Below are positions 38,927-47,788 of a stretch of 64,000 nucleotides of DNA, in pieces. The DNA is from an uncultured Phocaeicola sp. (lineage in GTDB: Bacteria; Bacteroidota; Bacteroidia; Bacteroidales; Bacteroidaceae): the NCBI GenBank assembly GCA_944320885.1, contig CALUJE010000015.1, positions 1-64,000 on the forward strand. The letters are read 5' to 3'. Numbering within the stretch: the first letter of the stretch is position 1; the number at the start of each line of letters is the position of its first letter. The notes below the pieces were generated by a model. It did no database searches and was not told the origin of the DNA. It was given only the letters and a program-made list of their open reading frames with translations. The translations under genes were made by a program, and so were the position numbers.

Positions 38927-40207
38927 TTATTTTAACCATCCCCATCTGATACTCCAATCAGAGAGAACCTCGTTTCTCCATTTTGAAACCGTTTTACTTC
39001 CTTGCCATGCACCTTCAAACAAGTCAGGATCTTGCTTGTCGGTATACCAGTTATCTCCAAGCTTATAACCGATTGAGGTTGATTTACCCGGCCATATTTT
39101 TCCAACAACAAAAGTACCCTTCTGTCCATTCAGTTCCTTGATGTCCGATACAGTTGTATAACTCAATACAGCCGGAGCTTTTGGTGAATATCTGACAGCA
39201 TAAATTCCATCACCCAAATAAATGCCATCCCAATCCTGACGGTCTATATTAAAAGTAAAATATTTGTTACCTATCTCTTTCTTATCCAAGACTGGGCCTC
39301 TGAAATGAAATTCCAGAACAGAATATACGGCAACCGTATCCTTTTTGGTAGTATTTTTGGAGAATCTTACTCGCGGACTTTCCTTCATCTTTTCAAAACT
39401 GCCTCCCCAACTTTCCTTGAAAGGATTTTCCGGATCACCACTCATCATATAAAGCAATGAGGGAGTATCACCCATCTTTATCCGTCCATCATAATAACCA
39501 ATGAAATCAGCACCCAAGACTCCTGCACCTTTAATATACTGATTATAATAATCTTTATCGCTACCTATAAAGCCACGATAAGAAGCATTGTTTTCTATCA
39601 TCCATAAATCCGGAAAGTTTTCAGCTATATACGCATAGCTGTTTACGCCCCACTTTTTGTTGGGCCCGCCAATCCAATACACACGAATATTTGAAACTAT
39701 ATCGGGAGCATCGTGCAAAGCCTGAGCAACATCCTCCAAAGAGTCCCAAACCAATACATACAAAGGACGGTCACTCTTTTTGCGCGCACATTTTACAATC
39801 CATTCCGAACCTTCAGTAGGCTTATCATAACCTTTATAAGGAGACAAGCCATGACGTCCCTGCTTGCAAAGTTTGCGCAATTCATCAGGAGCCATCAATC
39901 CTTTCTGTTTTGCCTGCAGCTTTTTAAAATCCTTCTCATATAAATCTATCATACGGAGAATTTCTTCTTTTGAGCCTTTTCCAAATGAAGGCGAAGAGAC
40001 CAATCCTTCTATCTCAAACATATCACTATACATTAACAGATAGGCCATCGACTGGTTGTCATCCGGATCTGTTCCTCCAATGTCCGTACTGAATAAAATG
40101 CGATGTTTTTCTACAGAGGTTGTCTGAGCATATACACACAAAGAATTCAGCAGCACACCTAAAAAAACAAACTGCTTTATCAAACTACTATTAATGCCAA
40201 ATTTCAT
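38927..40207 (-). CDS. DUF1593-like secreted protein (divergent copy 3)
   Basis: 426 residues with a signal peptide. It shares the nucleoside-hydrolase-like core (ILFSTDIGGTDPDDNQS, VYWIGGPNKKWG) but is much more distant, and lacks the C-terminal Ig-like module (PDGDxLxFxWWQY) of copies 1 and 2. It is the first gene of the operon (22 bp to copy 2). The D-x-G-x-D-x-DD metal-type motif is more like classical nucleoside hydrolases than in the other two copies. Substrate unknown. Confidence 0.8.
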   Translation of the reverse strand: MKFGINSSLIKQFVFLGVLLNSLCVYAQTTSVEKHRILFSTDIGGTDPDDNQSMAYLLMYSDMFEIEGLVSSPSFGKGSKEEILRMIDLYEKDFKKLQAKQKGLMAPDELRKLCKQGRHGLSPYKGYDKPTEGSEWIVKCARKKSDRPLYVLVWDSLEDVAQALHDAPDIVSNIRVYWIGGPNKKWGVNSYAYIAENFPDLWMIENNASYRGFIGSDKDYYNQYIKGAGVLGADFIGYYDGRIKMGDTPSLLYMMSGDPENPFKESWGGSFEKMKESPRVRFSKNTTKKDTVAVYSVLEFHFRGPVLDKKEIGNKYFTFNIDRQDWDGIYLGDGIYAVRYSPKAPAVLSYTTVSDIKELNGQKGTFVVGKIWPGKSTSIGYKLGDNWYTDKQDPDLFEGAWQGSKTVSKWRNEVLSDWSIRWGWLK

Positions 40208-40590
40208 ATAAGACCAATTTTATTTTATTCAACTATACAGTAAAAACATACCATTATCCAGTTCTCCAGCCTTCTATAATGACTATGCACAAAAAGGCTT
40301 CTCATTACAGGATATTGCACTCATCCTGAATGAATACAGAGACCTTATCAAATGCAAATATATTTATTCTGACCATACAGACAGAGGATATTTTTATCTA
40401 TCAAGTGGATTTTTTAATCATTTCCAAATAAATCCACTATACTCAACATATTTACCCTTATCCTCATGCTATCTGATACTATCATAGAACAAACGTTGGT
40501 TTACAAAACGACTATATTCGGTATAGCTTCCCCATAATGTTAAATTATAAACAACTTTATATCAATAGCATTGCAATAGCCAATTAACAA
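40208..40590. other. intergenic region between pectin operon and phosphate operon
   Basis: No gene. It holds a possible -7 box for the minus operon (CAAATATA at 40355-40362, minus TATATTTG; no clear -33). A perfect 9-bp inverted repeat AGTGGATTT/AAATCCACT (40404-40412, 40430-40438) could be an operator. Confidence 0.35.
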
Positions 40591-40670
40591 TTGTAACATA
40601 CATTTCAATCGTTTGTAACACATTTGTCAAACGTTTACAACCGTCTTGTAATATCATATTCTCAATTTTG
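40591..40670 (+). promoter_or_regulatory. Pho-box-like 11-bp direct repeat array and promoter
   Basis: Six consecutive 11-bp registers start at 40591, 40602, 40613, 40624, 40635 and 40646: TTGTAAC, ATTTCAA, TTGTAAC, TTGTCAA, TTACAAC, TTGTAAT, each followed by 4 bases. CAATTTTG (40663-40670) is a near -7 box. Seven-base repeats every 11 bp are the layout of PhoB boxes, and the next genes are porin and pst. Confidence 0.65.
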
Positions 40671-40697
40671 CATCGTCAAACAAAAAAGGAAATAACA

Positions 40698-41684
40698 ATG
40701 AAAAAAAGATGGATGCTGACCGCTGCACTTGGAATGTTAATCATACCTTGTAAAGCTCAACAAAACACCAATGAAGAAAAGCCGGAAGGAAAAGCGATTA
40801 TCGCAATATTCACAAATCTGCATTCCGGTTTCGGACATAACAACAATGACCGAGGTTTTGAACTTGACCGAAGTTATCTGGGCTACCAATATTCATTGCC
40901 TAATCAGGGACTGGAGTTCAAAGCTGTAATGGACGTAGGACAATCTGATGACGTAAACGACTACCATAGAATTGCATATATCAAGAATGCACAAGTAACA
41001 TGGAAACATAAAAAGATGACCTTGAACGGAGGTTTGATTTCCACTACGCAATTCAAAACGCAAGAGTCTTTTTGGGGAAAGCGTTACGTAGCCAAGTCAT
41101 TTCAGGACGAATATAAATTCGGAAGCAGTGCCGACCTTGGAGTGTCATTAGCATACGATTTCAACAACTGGATTGCAGCCGACGTAATTGTTGCAAACGG
41201 CGAAGGATACAAAAAACTACAGGTTAATGACGGACTCCAGTATGGTGCGGGAGTCACGCTAACTCCAATCAAGGGACTTATATGCAGGGTATATGCCTCA
41301 TATAATGAAGCCGCCGAAAAAGAAATGGAAGACATTACCAATTTAAATGCCTTTCTCGGATATAAAAACCAGGCATTCCTGATTGGAGCCGAATGGAACT
41401 ACCAAAGCAATGCAAAAAACATCAAAGATCAGAATCAAAACGGATATTCAGCCTATACAAGCATAAACCTGAACAAAAAAATCGGTCTGTTCGGACGTTA
41501 TGACTACCTGTCTTCCAAGGATGACTGGAACGAGGCAAACGATGGATCGGCCGCACTGCTGGGAGCAGAATTCAAACTTGGAAAATACATCAAGCTTTCT
41601 CCCAACGTAAGAATGTGGGTTCCAAAAGCAGACAATGCAAAAAACAGCTATTATGCTTATCTGAATTGTTCATTTACCATTTAA
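40698..41684 (+). CDS. phosphate-operon outer-membrane porin-like protein
   Basis: 328 residues from ATG 40698 (a 10-codon-longer ORF exists; this one follows AAGGAAATAACA and begins a signal peptide ending GMLIIPCKAQ). The mature part is a beta-barrel-type sequence of alternating aromatic strands ending YAYLNCSFTI. It probably lets phosphate or anions across the outer membrane, by its position as first gene of the pst operon; the sequence itself does not show the substrate. 44 bp separate it from pstS. Confidence 0.78.
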   Translation: MKKRWMLTAALGMLIIPCKAQQNTNEEKPEGKAIIAIFTNLHSGFGHNNNDRGFELDRSYLGYQYSLPNQGLEFKAVMDVGQSDDVNDYHRIAYIKNAQVTWKHKKMTLNGGLISTTQFKTQESFWGKRYVAKSFQDEYKFGSSADLGVSLAYDFNNWIAADVIVANGEGYKKLQVNDGLQYGAGVTLTPIKGLICRVYASYNEAAEKEMEDITNLNAFLGYKNQAFLIGAEWNYQSNAKNIKDQNQNGYSAYTSINLNKKIGLFGRYDYLSSKDDWNEANDGSAALLGAEFKLGKYIKLSPNVRMWVPKADNAKNSYYAYLNCSFTI

Positions 41685-41728
41685 ACTGAATACAACGAAA
41701 TAAAAAACAACTTTAAAACGTATATTAT

Positions 41729-42784
41729 ATGAAAAAGATGTATGCATTTGCTGCAGCTTTATTAGCTCTCACTTTGGGAGCCTGCAGCGGACAAAAAACA
41801 GCAAACGGACGTGAATCAGTGGAATTAACAGGAGCCGGAGCTACTTTTCCACTTCCTTTCTATACGATGACATTCGATAACTACAACGCAGCACACGGAG
41901 ATAAAGTTTCTTACGGAGGCATCGGCAGTGGCGGTGGTGTACGTAACCTCAAAGACGGAATCGTTGACTTCTGTGGTAGCGATGCATTCTTGAGCGATGA
42001 AGAAATGAAAGAAATGAAACCGGTTGTACATGTTCCGACTTGTATGGGAGCAGTCGTATTGGCTTACAACCTTCCGGGAGTTGAGAAACTGAATCTTTCC
42101 GGTGATGTCATTGCAGATATCTTCGCAGGAAAAATCACAAAATGGGACGATGCCCGTCTTAAGGAATTGAATCCTGACGTAAAACTCCCCTCTCAAAACA
42201 TCATGCCGGTTTATCGGTCAGACGGTAGCGGTACTACCTTTATCTTTACTGACTACCTGAGCAAGGTCAGTGAAAACTGGAAGACAAACTACGGAAGCGG
42301 AAAATCAGTCAACTTCCCGGTCGGTCAGGCCGCTAAAGGTAATCCTGGTGTTGCCGGTATCATTGGTAATACACAATATACCATCGGTTACATTGGCTCT
42401 GAATATGCCTTTGCACAAAAGATTGCATACGCAAACGTCAAGAACAAACGTGGCGAAATGATTACTCCTTCAACCGAAAGTATTTCTGCCGCTGCAGGAG
42501 AAATACCACAAGACACTCGTTGCTCTATTACTGATGCCGATGCTGCAGGAGCTTATCCTATCAGCTGCTTCACATGGTTGATTATCTATCAGGAACAAAA
42601 CTATTCCAACCGCAGTCTTGAACAGGCTCAGGCTACCCTCGACCTCCTTCAATATATGCTTACCGACAGTGTTCAACAAACCACGGCAACCGTACACTAT
42701 GCTCCACTGCCCAAGAAAGCTGTTGAATTAAGTCGTCAGAACTTAAAGACCGTAACATACAACGGACAAGCTATTTTGAAATAA
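41729..42784 (+). CDS. pstS: phosphate-binding lipoprotein PstS
   Basis: 351 residues with a lipobox (LTLGAC). It is the high-affinity phosphate-binding component of the Pst ABC importer. Conserved parts include the phosphate-site segments LTGAGATFPLPFY, YGGIGSGGGVRNLKDG and YRSDGSGTTFIFTDYL, plus GNPGVAGIIGNT. It sits 14 bp before pstC. As a lipoprotein it would stay tethered in the periplasm. Confidence 0.95.
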   Translation: MKKMYAFAAALLALTLGACSGQKTANGRESVELTGAGATFPLPFYTMTFDNYNAAHGDKVSYGGIGSGGGVRNLKDGIVDFCGSDAFLSDEEMKEMKPVVHVPTCMGAVVLAYNLPGVEKLNLSGDVIADIFAGKITKWDDARLKELNPDVKLPSQNIMPVYRSDGSGTTFIFTDYLSKVSENWKTNYGSGKSVNFPVGQAAKGNPGVAGIIGNTQYTIGYIGSEYAFAQKIAYANVKNKRGEMITPSTESISAAAGEIPQDTRCSITDADAAGAYPISCFTWLIIYQEQNYSNRSLEQAQATLDLLQYMLTDSVQQTTATVHYAPLPKKAVELSRQNLKTVTYNGQAILK

Positions 42785-42798
42785 AAAGGAACAATACT

Positions 42799-43656
42799 AT
42801 GCAAGACAAAATATTTAGAACCATACTTATTCTGTCGGCAATTATCATACCCATCATCGGCGGGGGAATCATCTATTCCCTCACCGAAGATGCATCAAGT
42901 GCTTTCGAAGAGTTCGGGTTTTGGAACTTTATATTTTCTGATGACTGGAACTATACTCCGGGTAAAGAAAGTTATGGAGCTCTTCCATTCATCACAGGTA
43001 CCCTACTTACTACCTTTCTGGCACTTATATTCTGCATTCCCTTCTCATTGCCGGTTGCTCTCTTCGTGGGAGAATACTTCAGAGGAACCAAAATTGCAAC
43101 GGCATTAAGCACCGTAACCGATTTGCTGGCAGGTATTCCTTCAATCATTTACGGACTTTGGGGCTTCTACGCTCTCCGCCCCATTTTTATGGAACTGGAA
43201 ATTTCTCCGCAAGGCTCGGGTATATTGACCGCTGCATTCGTTTTGGCCATTATGATTGTTCCATACGCAGCTTCCCTGAGTTCTGAATTTATCAAGATGG
43301 TTCCCTCCGAACTGAAAGAAGGCGCCTATGCCATGGGAGCAACAAGAGCCGAAGTGATAAGAAGAGTCGTATTTCCTATGGCCGGTTCCGGAGTTTTTTC
43401 GGCCTACATTCTGGCAATAGGCCGTGCATTGGGCGAGACTATGACCGTTACCATGCTTATCGGAAACACCAACCAGGTTCCCGACTCACTTACTACCACC
43501 GGCAACACCATGGCAAGTATCATTGCCAATCAGTTTGGAGAAGCCGACGGATTGAAACTTTCTTCATTGATTGCCATCGGACTGATACTGTTTCTTATCA
43601 CTGCCATCATCAATATGATTGGCAAGATTCTGATCCGACGTGCCCAACACGTATAA
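42799..43656 (+). CDS. pstC: phosphate ABC transporter permease PstC
   Basis: 285 residues, six membrane segments. The EAA-type loop EGAYAMGATRAEVIRRVVFP contacts the ATPase. It forms the channel with PstA; PstC is the first permease in the order pstS-C-A-B. Confidence 0.95.
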   Translation: MQDKIFRTILILSAIIIPIIGGGIIYSLTEDASSAFEEFGFWNFIFSDDWNYTPGKESYGALPFITGTLLTTFLALIFCIPFSLPVALFVGEYFRGTKIATALSTVTDLLAGIPSIIYGLWGFYALRPIFMELEISPQGSGILTAAFVLAIMIVPYAASLSSEFIKMVPSELKEGAYAMGATRAEVIRRVVFPMAGSGVFSAYILAIGRALGETMTVTMLIGNTNQVPDSLTTTGNTMASIIANQFGEADGLKLSSLIAIGLILFLITAIINMIGKILIRRAQHV

Positions 43657-43668
43657 GACGCTGTAAAT

Positions 43669-44538
43669 ATGACACACGACAAAAATCTACAAGTGCGCAT
43701 CTTCAAGAACAAGATGCTATATTTATTGGTCTGCATCTTCTCAGGCCTCACAGCCATTCCTTTATTGGCTATCTTAGGCGAGGTTCTTATTAAAGGATGG
43801 AGACAACTAAGCTGGACATTCCTCACTGAAGCAACTCCCAACGCTTATAAGGCGATGATGGCCATGTCGGCTGGAGAACCTGTACCGGGAGGAATTGCCA
43901 ACGGTATTATCGGAACATTTCTGATGCTAATTATGGCAGCAGTAATTGCCATTCCCGTCGGAATATTCTGTGGTATATGTCTTTCCGAATACAAAGGAAA
44001 ATGGTTTGCCACCGTTGTCAGCTACCTTACAGACTTGTTGCAGGGAACCCCCTCGATCATTATCGGTATTATTACATATATCTGGGTTGTAGTCCCGATG
44101 AAAGGATACTCGGCCATTGCCGGAAGTGTGGCATTGTTTATCATGATGCTTCCACTTATCATCCGTTCTACCGAAGAGACCATGAAGATTCTTCCCGAAA
44201 CACTGAAAGAAGCCGGTCTGGCTTTGGGAGGAAGCTATTGGAGAGTAATGTTGCAGGTTATGCTTCCGTCAGCATTCGGAAGTATCTTTACCGGTATACT
44301 GCTTGCCATTTCACGCGTAATCGGCGAAACAGCCCCACTTATGTTTACGGCACTTGGCGGAGCTGCCATCAGCTGGAACATCAATCGCCCTATGGCAGCC
44401 GTACCTCTTATGATTTGGGAATTCTTCAACGACCCCAATCTGCAAAGTCTTATCTGGGGAGCATCGCTCTTCCTGCTGACATTCGTTTTGTTCCTTAACT
44501 TATTAGCTAAAAGAATTCAAAAGAAATGGAAAGTATAA
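43669..44538 (+). CDS. pstA: phosphate ABC transporter permease PstA
   Basis: 289 residues, six membrane segments. The EAA loop KEAGLALGGSYWRVMLQVMLP is typical. It is 12 bp from pstC and overlaps pstB by 13 bp, so translation is coupled. Confidence 0.95.
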   Translation: MTHDKNLQVRIFKNKMLYLLVCIFSGLTAIPLLAILGEVLIKGWRQLSWTFLTEATPNAYKAMMAMSAGEPVPGGIANGIIGTFLMLIMAAVIAIPVGIFCGICLSEYKGKWFATVVSYLTDLLQGTPSIIIGIITYIWVVVPMKGYSAIAGSVALFIMMLPLIIRSTEETMKILPETLKEAGLALGGSYWRVMLQVMLPSAFGSIFTGILLAISRVIGETAPLMFTALGGAAISWNINRPMAAVPLMIWEFFNDPNLQSLIWGASLFLLTFVLFLNLLAKRIQKKWKV

Positions 44539-45296
44539 AAGATCCTATCCTTCAAATAAAAAACGTATCTATAGCATACGGTTCAAACAAACTGGCAGTA
44601 AAGAATGTTTCTGCCGATGTTGAAAGAAATACCATTACTGCCATTATGGGTCCTTCGGGGTGCGGAAAGAGTACTCTGCTCAGAGCCGTAAACCGCATGC
44701 ATGAACTTTACAAATCAATCCATGTTACCGGAGAGATTCTGCTCAACGGCGTAAACATTATGGAAATGCATCCTACCGAAGAAAGAAGAAAAGTCGGAAT
44801 GGTTTTCCAAAGACCGAACCCATTCCCTACCATGAACATCTACGACAATGTGCTGGCCGGATATAAACTGAACGGTATCAAGCTCAGCAAAACCGAAAAG
44901 GATGAAATCGTAGAAAAGACCCTGAGAGACGTAGCCTTGTGGGATGAAGTAAAAGACTCGCTCACCAAACGGGGAACTTTCCTTTCAGGAGGACAGCAGC
45001 AGCGTTTGTGCATTGCGCGTTCACTGGCTTTACGTCCGGACATTCTTCTGATGGACGAACCGACTTCGGCACTCGACCCTATTGCAACCAAATATATTGA
45101 AGAGTTGATTGTAGAACTGAAAAAGAGCGTTACCATCATGATTGTGACCCACAACATGTCACAGGCAAAACGTATTTCAGACTACTCCATGTTCATGTAT
45201 ATGGGTGAGCTGATAGAATATGATAATTCACACATCATGTTTACAGAACCGAAAGACGAACGTACAAGAGCTTACCTGACTGGAAAAATGGGATAA
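44526..45296 (+). CDS. pstB: phosphate ABC transporter ATPase PstB
   Basis: 256 residues with Walker A GPSGCGKST, Q-loop, the signature LSGGQQQRLCIARSLALRP and Walker B ILLMDEPTSALDP. It energises phosphate uptake. In many bacteria phoU follows pstB; here a 20-bp perfect hairpin follows instead and no phoU is in the window. Confidence 0.97.
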   Translation: MESIKDPILQIKNVSIAYGSNKLAVKNVSADVERNTITAIMGPSGCGKSTLLRAVNRMHELYKSIHVTGEILLNGVNIMEMHPTEERRKVGMVFQRPNPFPTMNIYDNVLAGYKLNGIKLSKTEKDEIVEKTLRDVALWDEVKDSLTKRGTFLSGGQQQRLCIARSLALRPDILLMDEPTSALDPIATKYIEELIVELKKSVTIMIVTHNMSQAKRISDYSMFMYMGELIEYDNSHIMFTEPKDERTRAYLTGKMG

Positions 45297-45320
45297 AAGA
45301 TCTATTGTTATTTCTGAAAA

Positions 45321-45373
45321 GAAGGCTATAATTTTGAAATTCATAACCGGTAAATTTCAAAATTATAGCCTTC
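45321..45373. terminator. strong bidirectional terminator
   Basis: A perfect 20-bp inverted repeat (45321-45340 with 45354-45373), 13-nt loop, T run to the right. It ends the pst operon and probably also the ABC exporter operon from the other side. Confidence 0.93.
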
Positions 45374-45421
45374 TTTTTTATTTTCATAAGTTATAAACCA
45401 AACGGTTCATAACTGTCTTTT

Positions 45422-47050
45422 TCAACGTTTCTTTATTTCAATTATTTTTTCACAGTAATCGGTTATACGCAGACGATGAGTAATGAATATCATCGTATGG
45501 CCAGTCAGCTTGTGCGTAAGGTTTTGCATCAGCCGTTCTTCGGTACGTTCATCGAGCGAAGCACTGAACTCATCCAACAACAGCACACTGCCCTTGCGCA
45601 ACAGGGCACGGGCTATCGCAATGCGCTGTGCCTGCCCTTCACTCAAACCGCCACCAGCCTCGGAACATACCGTATCCAGTCCGTCGGGCAAAGTTTCTAC
45701 AAACTCGGCCGCAGCCATGCGAAGGGCTTCTTTCATTTCTTCATCAGTAGCCTGCGGATTTCCCAACAGCAGATTGTCTCGAATGGTACCGCTCAGCAAA
45801 CTGTTGCCCTGCGGAACATATACCATATTACAACGCGTAGAAGGACTGGCCTTCACCCTTCTGCCCTCATCGTATATCCATATGTCGCCCTGCTGAGGCT
45901 TAAGAAGCGCCAGCATCAGACGGATGAGCGTACTCTTTCCGGCACCCGTTTCTCCAAGAATGGCCGTATGTGAGCCCGGTTTGAAATCGTATGAGAAGTT
46001 CTCCACTACGTTCCGGTCGCCGTCAGGATATGCAAAAGTCACATTCTCCATACGTATACCGGCTGTAGTCTCAAGCCATACAGGAGCTCCGTGCTCCTCA
46101 CGCTTGTCACCTTCCAGCTCTCTGAGGCGGTCGGCCGATGCTGTGGCATGTATCAATGACGGCAACTGCTGGCTCATCTCAAGCAACGGCCTCTGAATCT
46201 GTCCTACCAGTTGCAGAAATGCCGTCATCATTCCAAAACTTATGACTCCTTCATAAATACCATTCACTCCCCAAAGAAACGCAGTAGTATATCCGGCAGC
46301 AAAAGCAGCACTCACTATGGTACGTGACAAAATGGAGAAACGCGTACGCTTCATAACCTGTCCGTAAAGCTTTGTCTGCATGCTCTCCAAGGTTCCAATC
46401 ACGCTATTTTCCCTTTCCAGAGTCTGCAACAAGGTTATGTGCTGCACACTCTCCTGAAGATGAGCCTGCACACTACTGTCTGTCTGGCGAATATCAAGTG
46501 TGAGATGACGCATCCGCTTCATTATGAATTTGCTAAGCAACAAGCTGAACGGCATGATGACAACCACCATCCATGCCAGCCTTACATCCAGAATAAGAAA
46601 GAATACAAAAGCTGCCAGAAACTGCAGCATGGTAGATATCAGGGTAGGAAATGCATTGCTCAGCGCATCGGAAATAACCCGCACGTCTTCTTCCAGACGG
46701 TTCAATATATCACCGGTATGTCTTCCCTTCCGTCCGTCATAACACACGCTCATCACGTGAGAAAAAAGACGGTAGCGCAAATTGTTCTTTAAAATAATGT
46801 CATTACGGGCTGCCAGACGGTTTTTCAAGGCAGAAAAGGTTATCTGCCCGAGAATGACAGCTATCAGAAGCAATGTGTATTCAAGCAGATTCTTGTCAGA
46901 CACACCCGTAGCAATATCAACCAGTGTCTTGCATGCATACACAAACACCATTGATACCGCCACATGCGCTATTCCCGCCATTGCTCCCATTGCAATCTGA
47001 AAACGGGAGCCGCGTGAAGCTTGCCAGAACCACGACAGATAAGTAGACAT
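45422..47050 (-). CDS. ABC exporter, fused membrane and ATPase domains
   Basis: 542 residues: a six-helix membrane domain (about 1-310) then an ATPase with Walker A GETGAGKST, signature LSEGQAQRIAIARA and Walker B VLLLDEFSASLDE. No C39 peptidase domain at the N-terminus. This half-size exporter dimerises by family rule. It is the last gene of the operon with the PqqD-like (11 bp), peptidase and kinase genes. In that company it probably exports a peptide or related molecule. Confidence 0.9.
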   Translation of the reverse strand: MSTYLSWFWQASRGSRFQIAMGAMAGIAHVAVSMVFVYACKTLVDIATGVSDKNLLEYTLLLIAVILGQITFSALKNRLAARNDIILKNNLRYRLFSHVMSVCYDGRKGRHTGDILNRLEEDVRVISDALSNAFPTLISTMLQFLAAFVFFLILDVRLAWMVVVIMPFSLLLSKFIMKRMRHLTLDIRQTDSSVQAHLQESVQHITLLQTLERENSVIGTLESMQTKLYGQVMKRTRFSILSRTIVSAAFAAGYTTAFLWGVNGIYEGVISFGMMTAFLQLVGQIQRPLLEMSQQLPSLIHATASADRLRELEGDKREEHGAPVWLETTAGIRMENVTFAYPDGDRNVVENFSYDFKPGSHTAILGETGAGKSTLIRLMLALLKPQQGDIWIYDEGRRVKASPSTRCNMVYVPQGNSLLSGTIRDNLLLGNPQATDEEMKEALRMAAAEFVETLPDGLDTVCSEAGGGLSEGQAQRIAIARALLRKGSVLLLDEFSASLDERTEERLMQNLTHKLTGHTMIFITHRLRITDYCEKIIEIKKR

Positions 47051-47060
47051 TTCTTTCTAT

Positions 47061-47327
47061 TTATTCAAGAACTCCAGCATCTTTCCATGCTTTACACAAT
47101 GCTGTGGCATCGTCCAACGCACGTTTTTCATCAATCCGGTATTTTTTCACAAGCAGTGCAGCCAGTGTCTGTTCATCAAACTCCTTTCCTTCTACTTCAT
47201 TCCATAAATACACAGCCGAACTGTTCAGGCTTATCAGTTTGTTGAAATTGACAAGCTCCAGACTTTCGGCGGTTACTATATATTCGCCGCACATCTCGCG
47301 TACTACAAATCCTTTCTTTATTTTCAT
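47061..47327 (-). CDS. PqqD-like peptide-binding protein
   Basis: 88 residues, matching PqqD-type proteins: KKGFVVREMCGEYIVTAESLELVNFNKLISLNSSAVYLWNEVEG-type start, with two or three beta-strands then helices. PqqD-like domains bind leader peptides of ribosomal peptides and hand them to a modifying enzyme. No radical SAM, YcaO or cyclase gene is nearby, so the partner is missing or encoded elsewhere. It lies between the peptidase (15 bp) and the exporter. Confidence 0.75.
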   Translation of the reverse strand: MKIKKGFVVREMCGEYIVTAESLELVNFNKLISLNSSAVYLWNEVEGKEFDEQTLAALLVKKYRIDEKRALDDATALCKAWKDAGVLE

Positions 47328-47341
47328 CTTTATCTATCTTT

Positions 47342-47788
47342 TTAATGTATCATTCTATATAAAAACAACAAATAACGCCTTACTGGAAGCAAACGATGCC
47401 ATATACGTGCCCTGGCACGATGCCCGTCGCTTTTACAGTCGGTCATCTTTCCCTTATGCAAAATGCACTTTGCGCGTGCCACCACATCAGCCGTCCGGCA
47501 TGTTTCCGTTCCCTTTATATTTCCATCGCCCATCAGCAACAATCTTTCGCCATCCATACCGATAAGTCTGTGCAAGACATAATTGCCTCTGCCCACTTCA
47601 CACAAAAGAATGTCACCGGGAACTATGTCTGCCGCCTTCTCTAGCACTACACTGTCTTCTCCTCCACGAATAAAAGGAAGCATGCTGCTACCTTTGGCCT
47701 TTAGCGTCACATTCCTGTTTTCGGCTATCAGCCTGCGCACTTCGGCAAACAGTATTTCATTGGGTATTTCCTTTACATTCATGGTCAT
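47342..47788 (-). CDS. S26-type signal-peptidase-like protein
   Basis: 148 residues. The N-terminal KGSSMLPFIRGGED carries a Ser in the usual SxM catalytic position; YVLHRLIG and MGDGN supply the His and Asp of the Sec11/SipW-like triad. There is no clear N-terminal membrane anchor; the C-terminus has a basic, hydrophobic stretch (LLPVRRYLLFLYRM). It would cut a leader off a peptide or protein. Shares TAATG with the kinase gene (translation coupled). Confidence 0.75.
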   Translation of the reverse strand: MTMNVKEIPNEILFAEVRRLIAENRNVTLKAKGSSMLPFIRGGEDSVVLEKAADIVPGDILLCEVGRGNYVLHRLIGMDGERLLLMGDGNIKGTETCRTADVVARAKCILHKGKMTDCKSDGHRARARIWHRLLPVRRYLLFLYRMIH

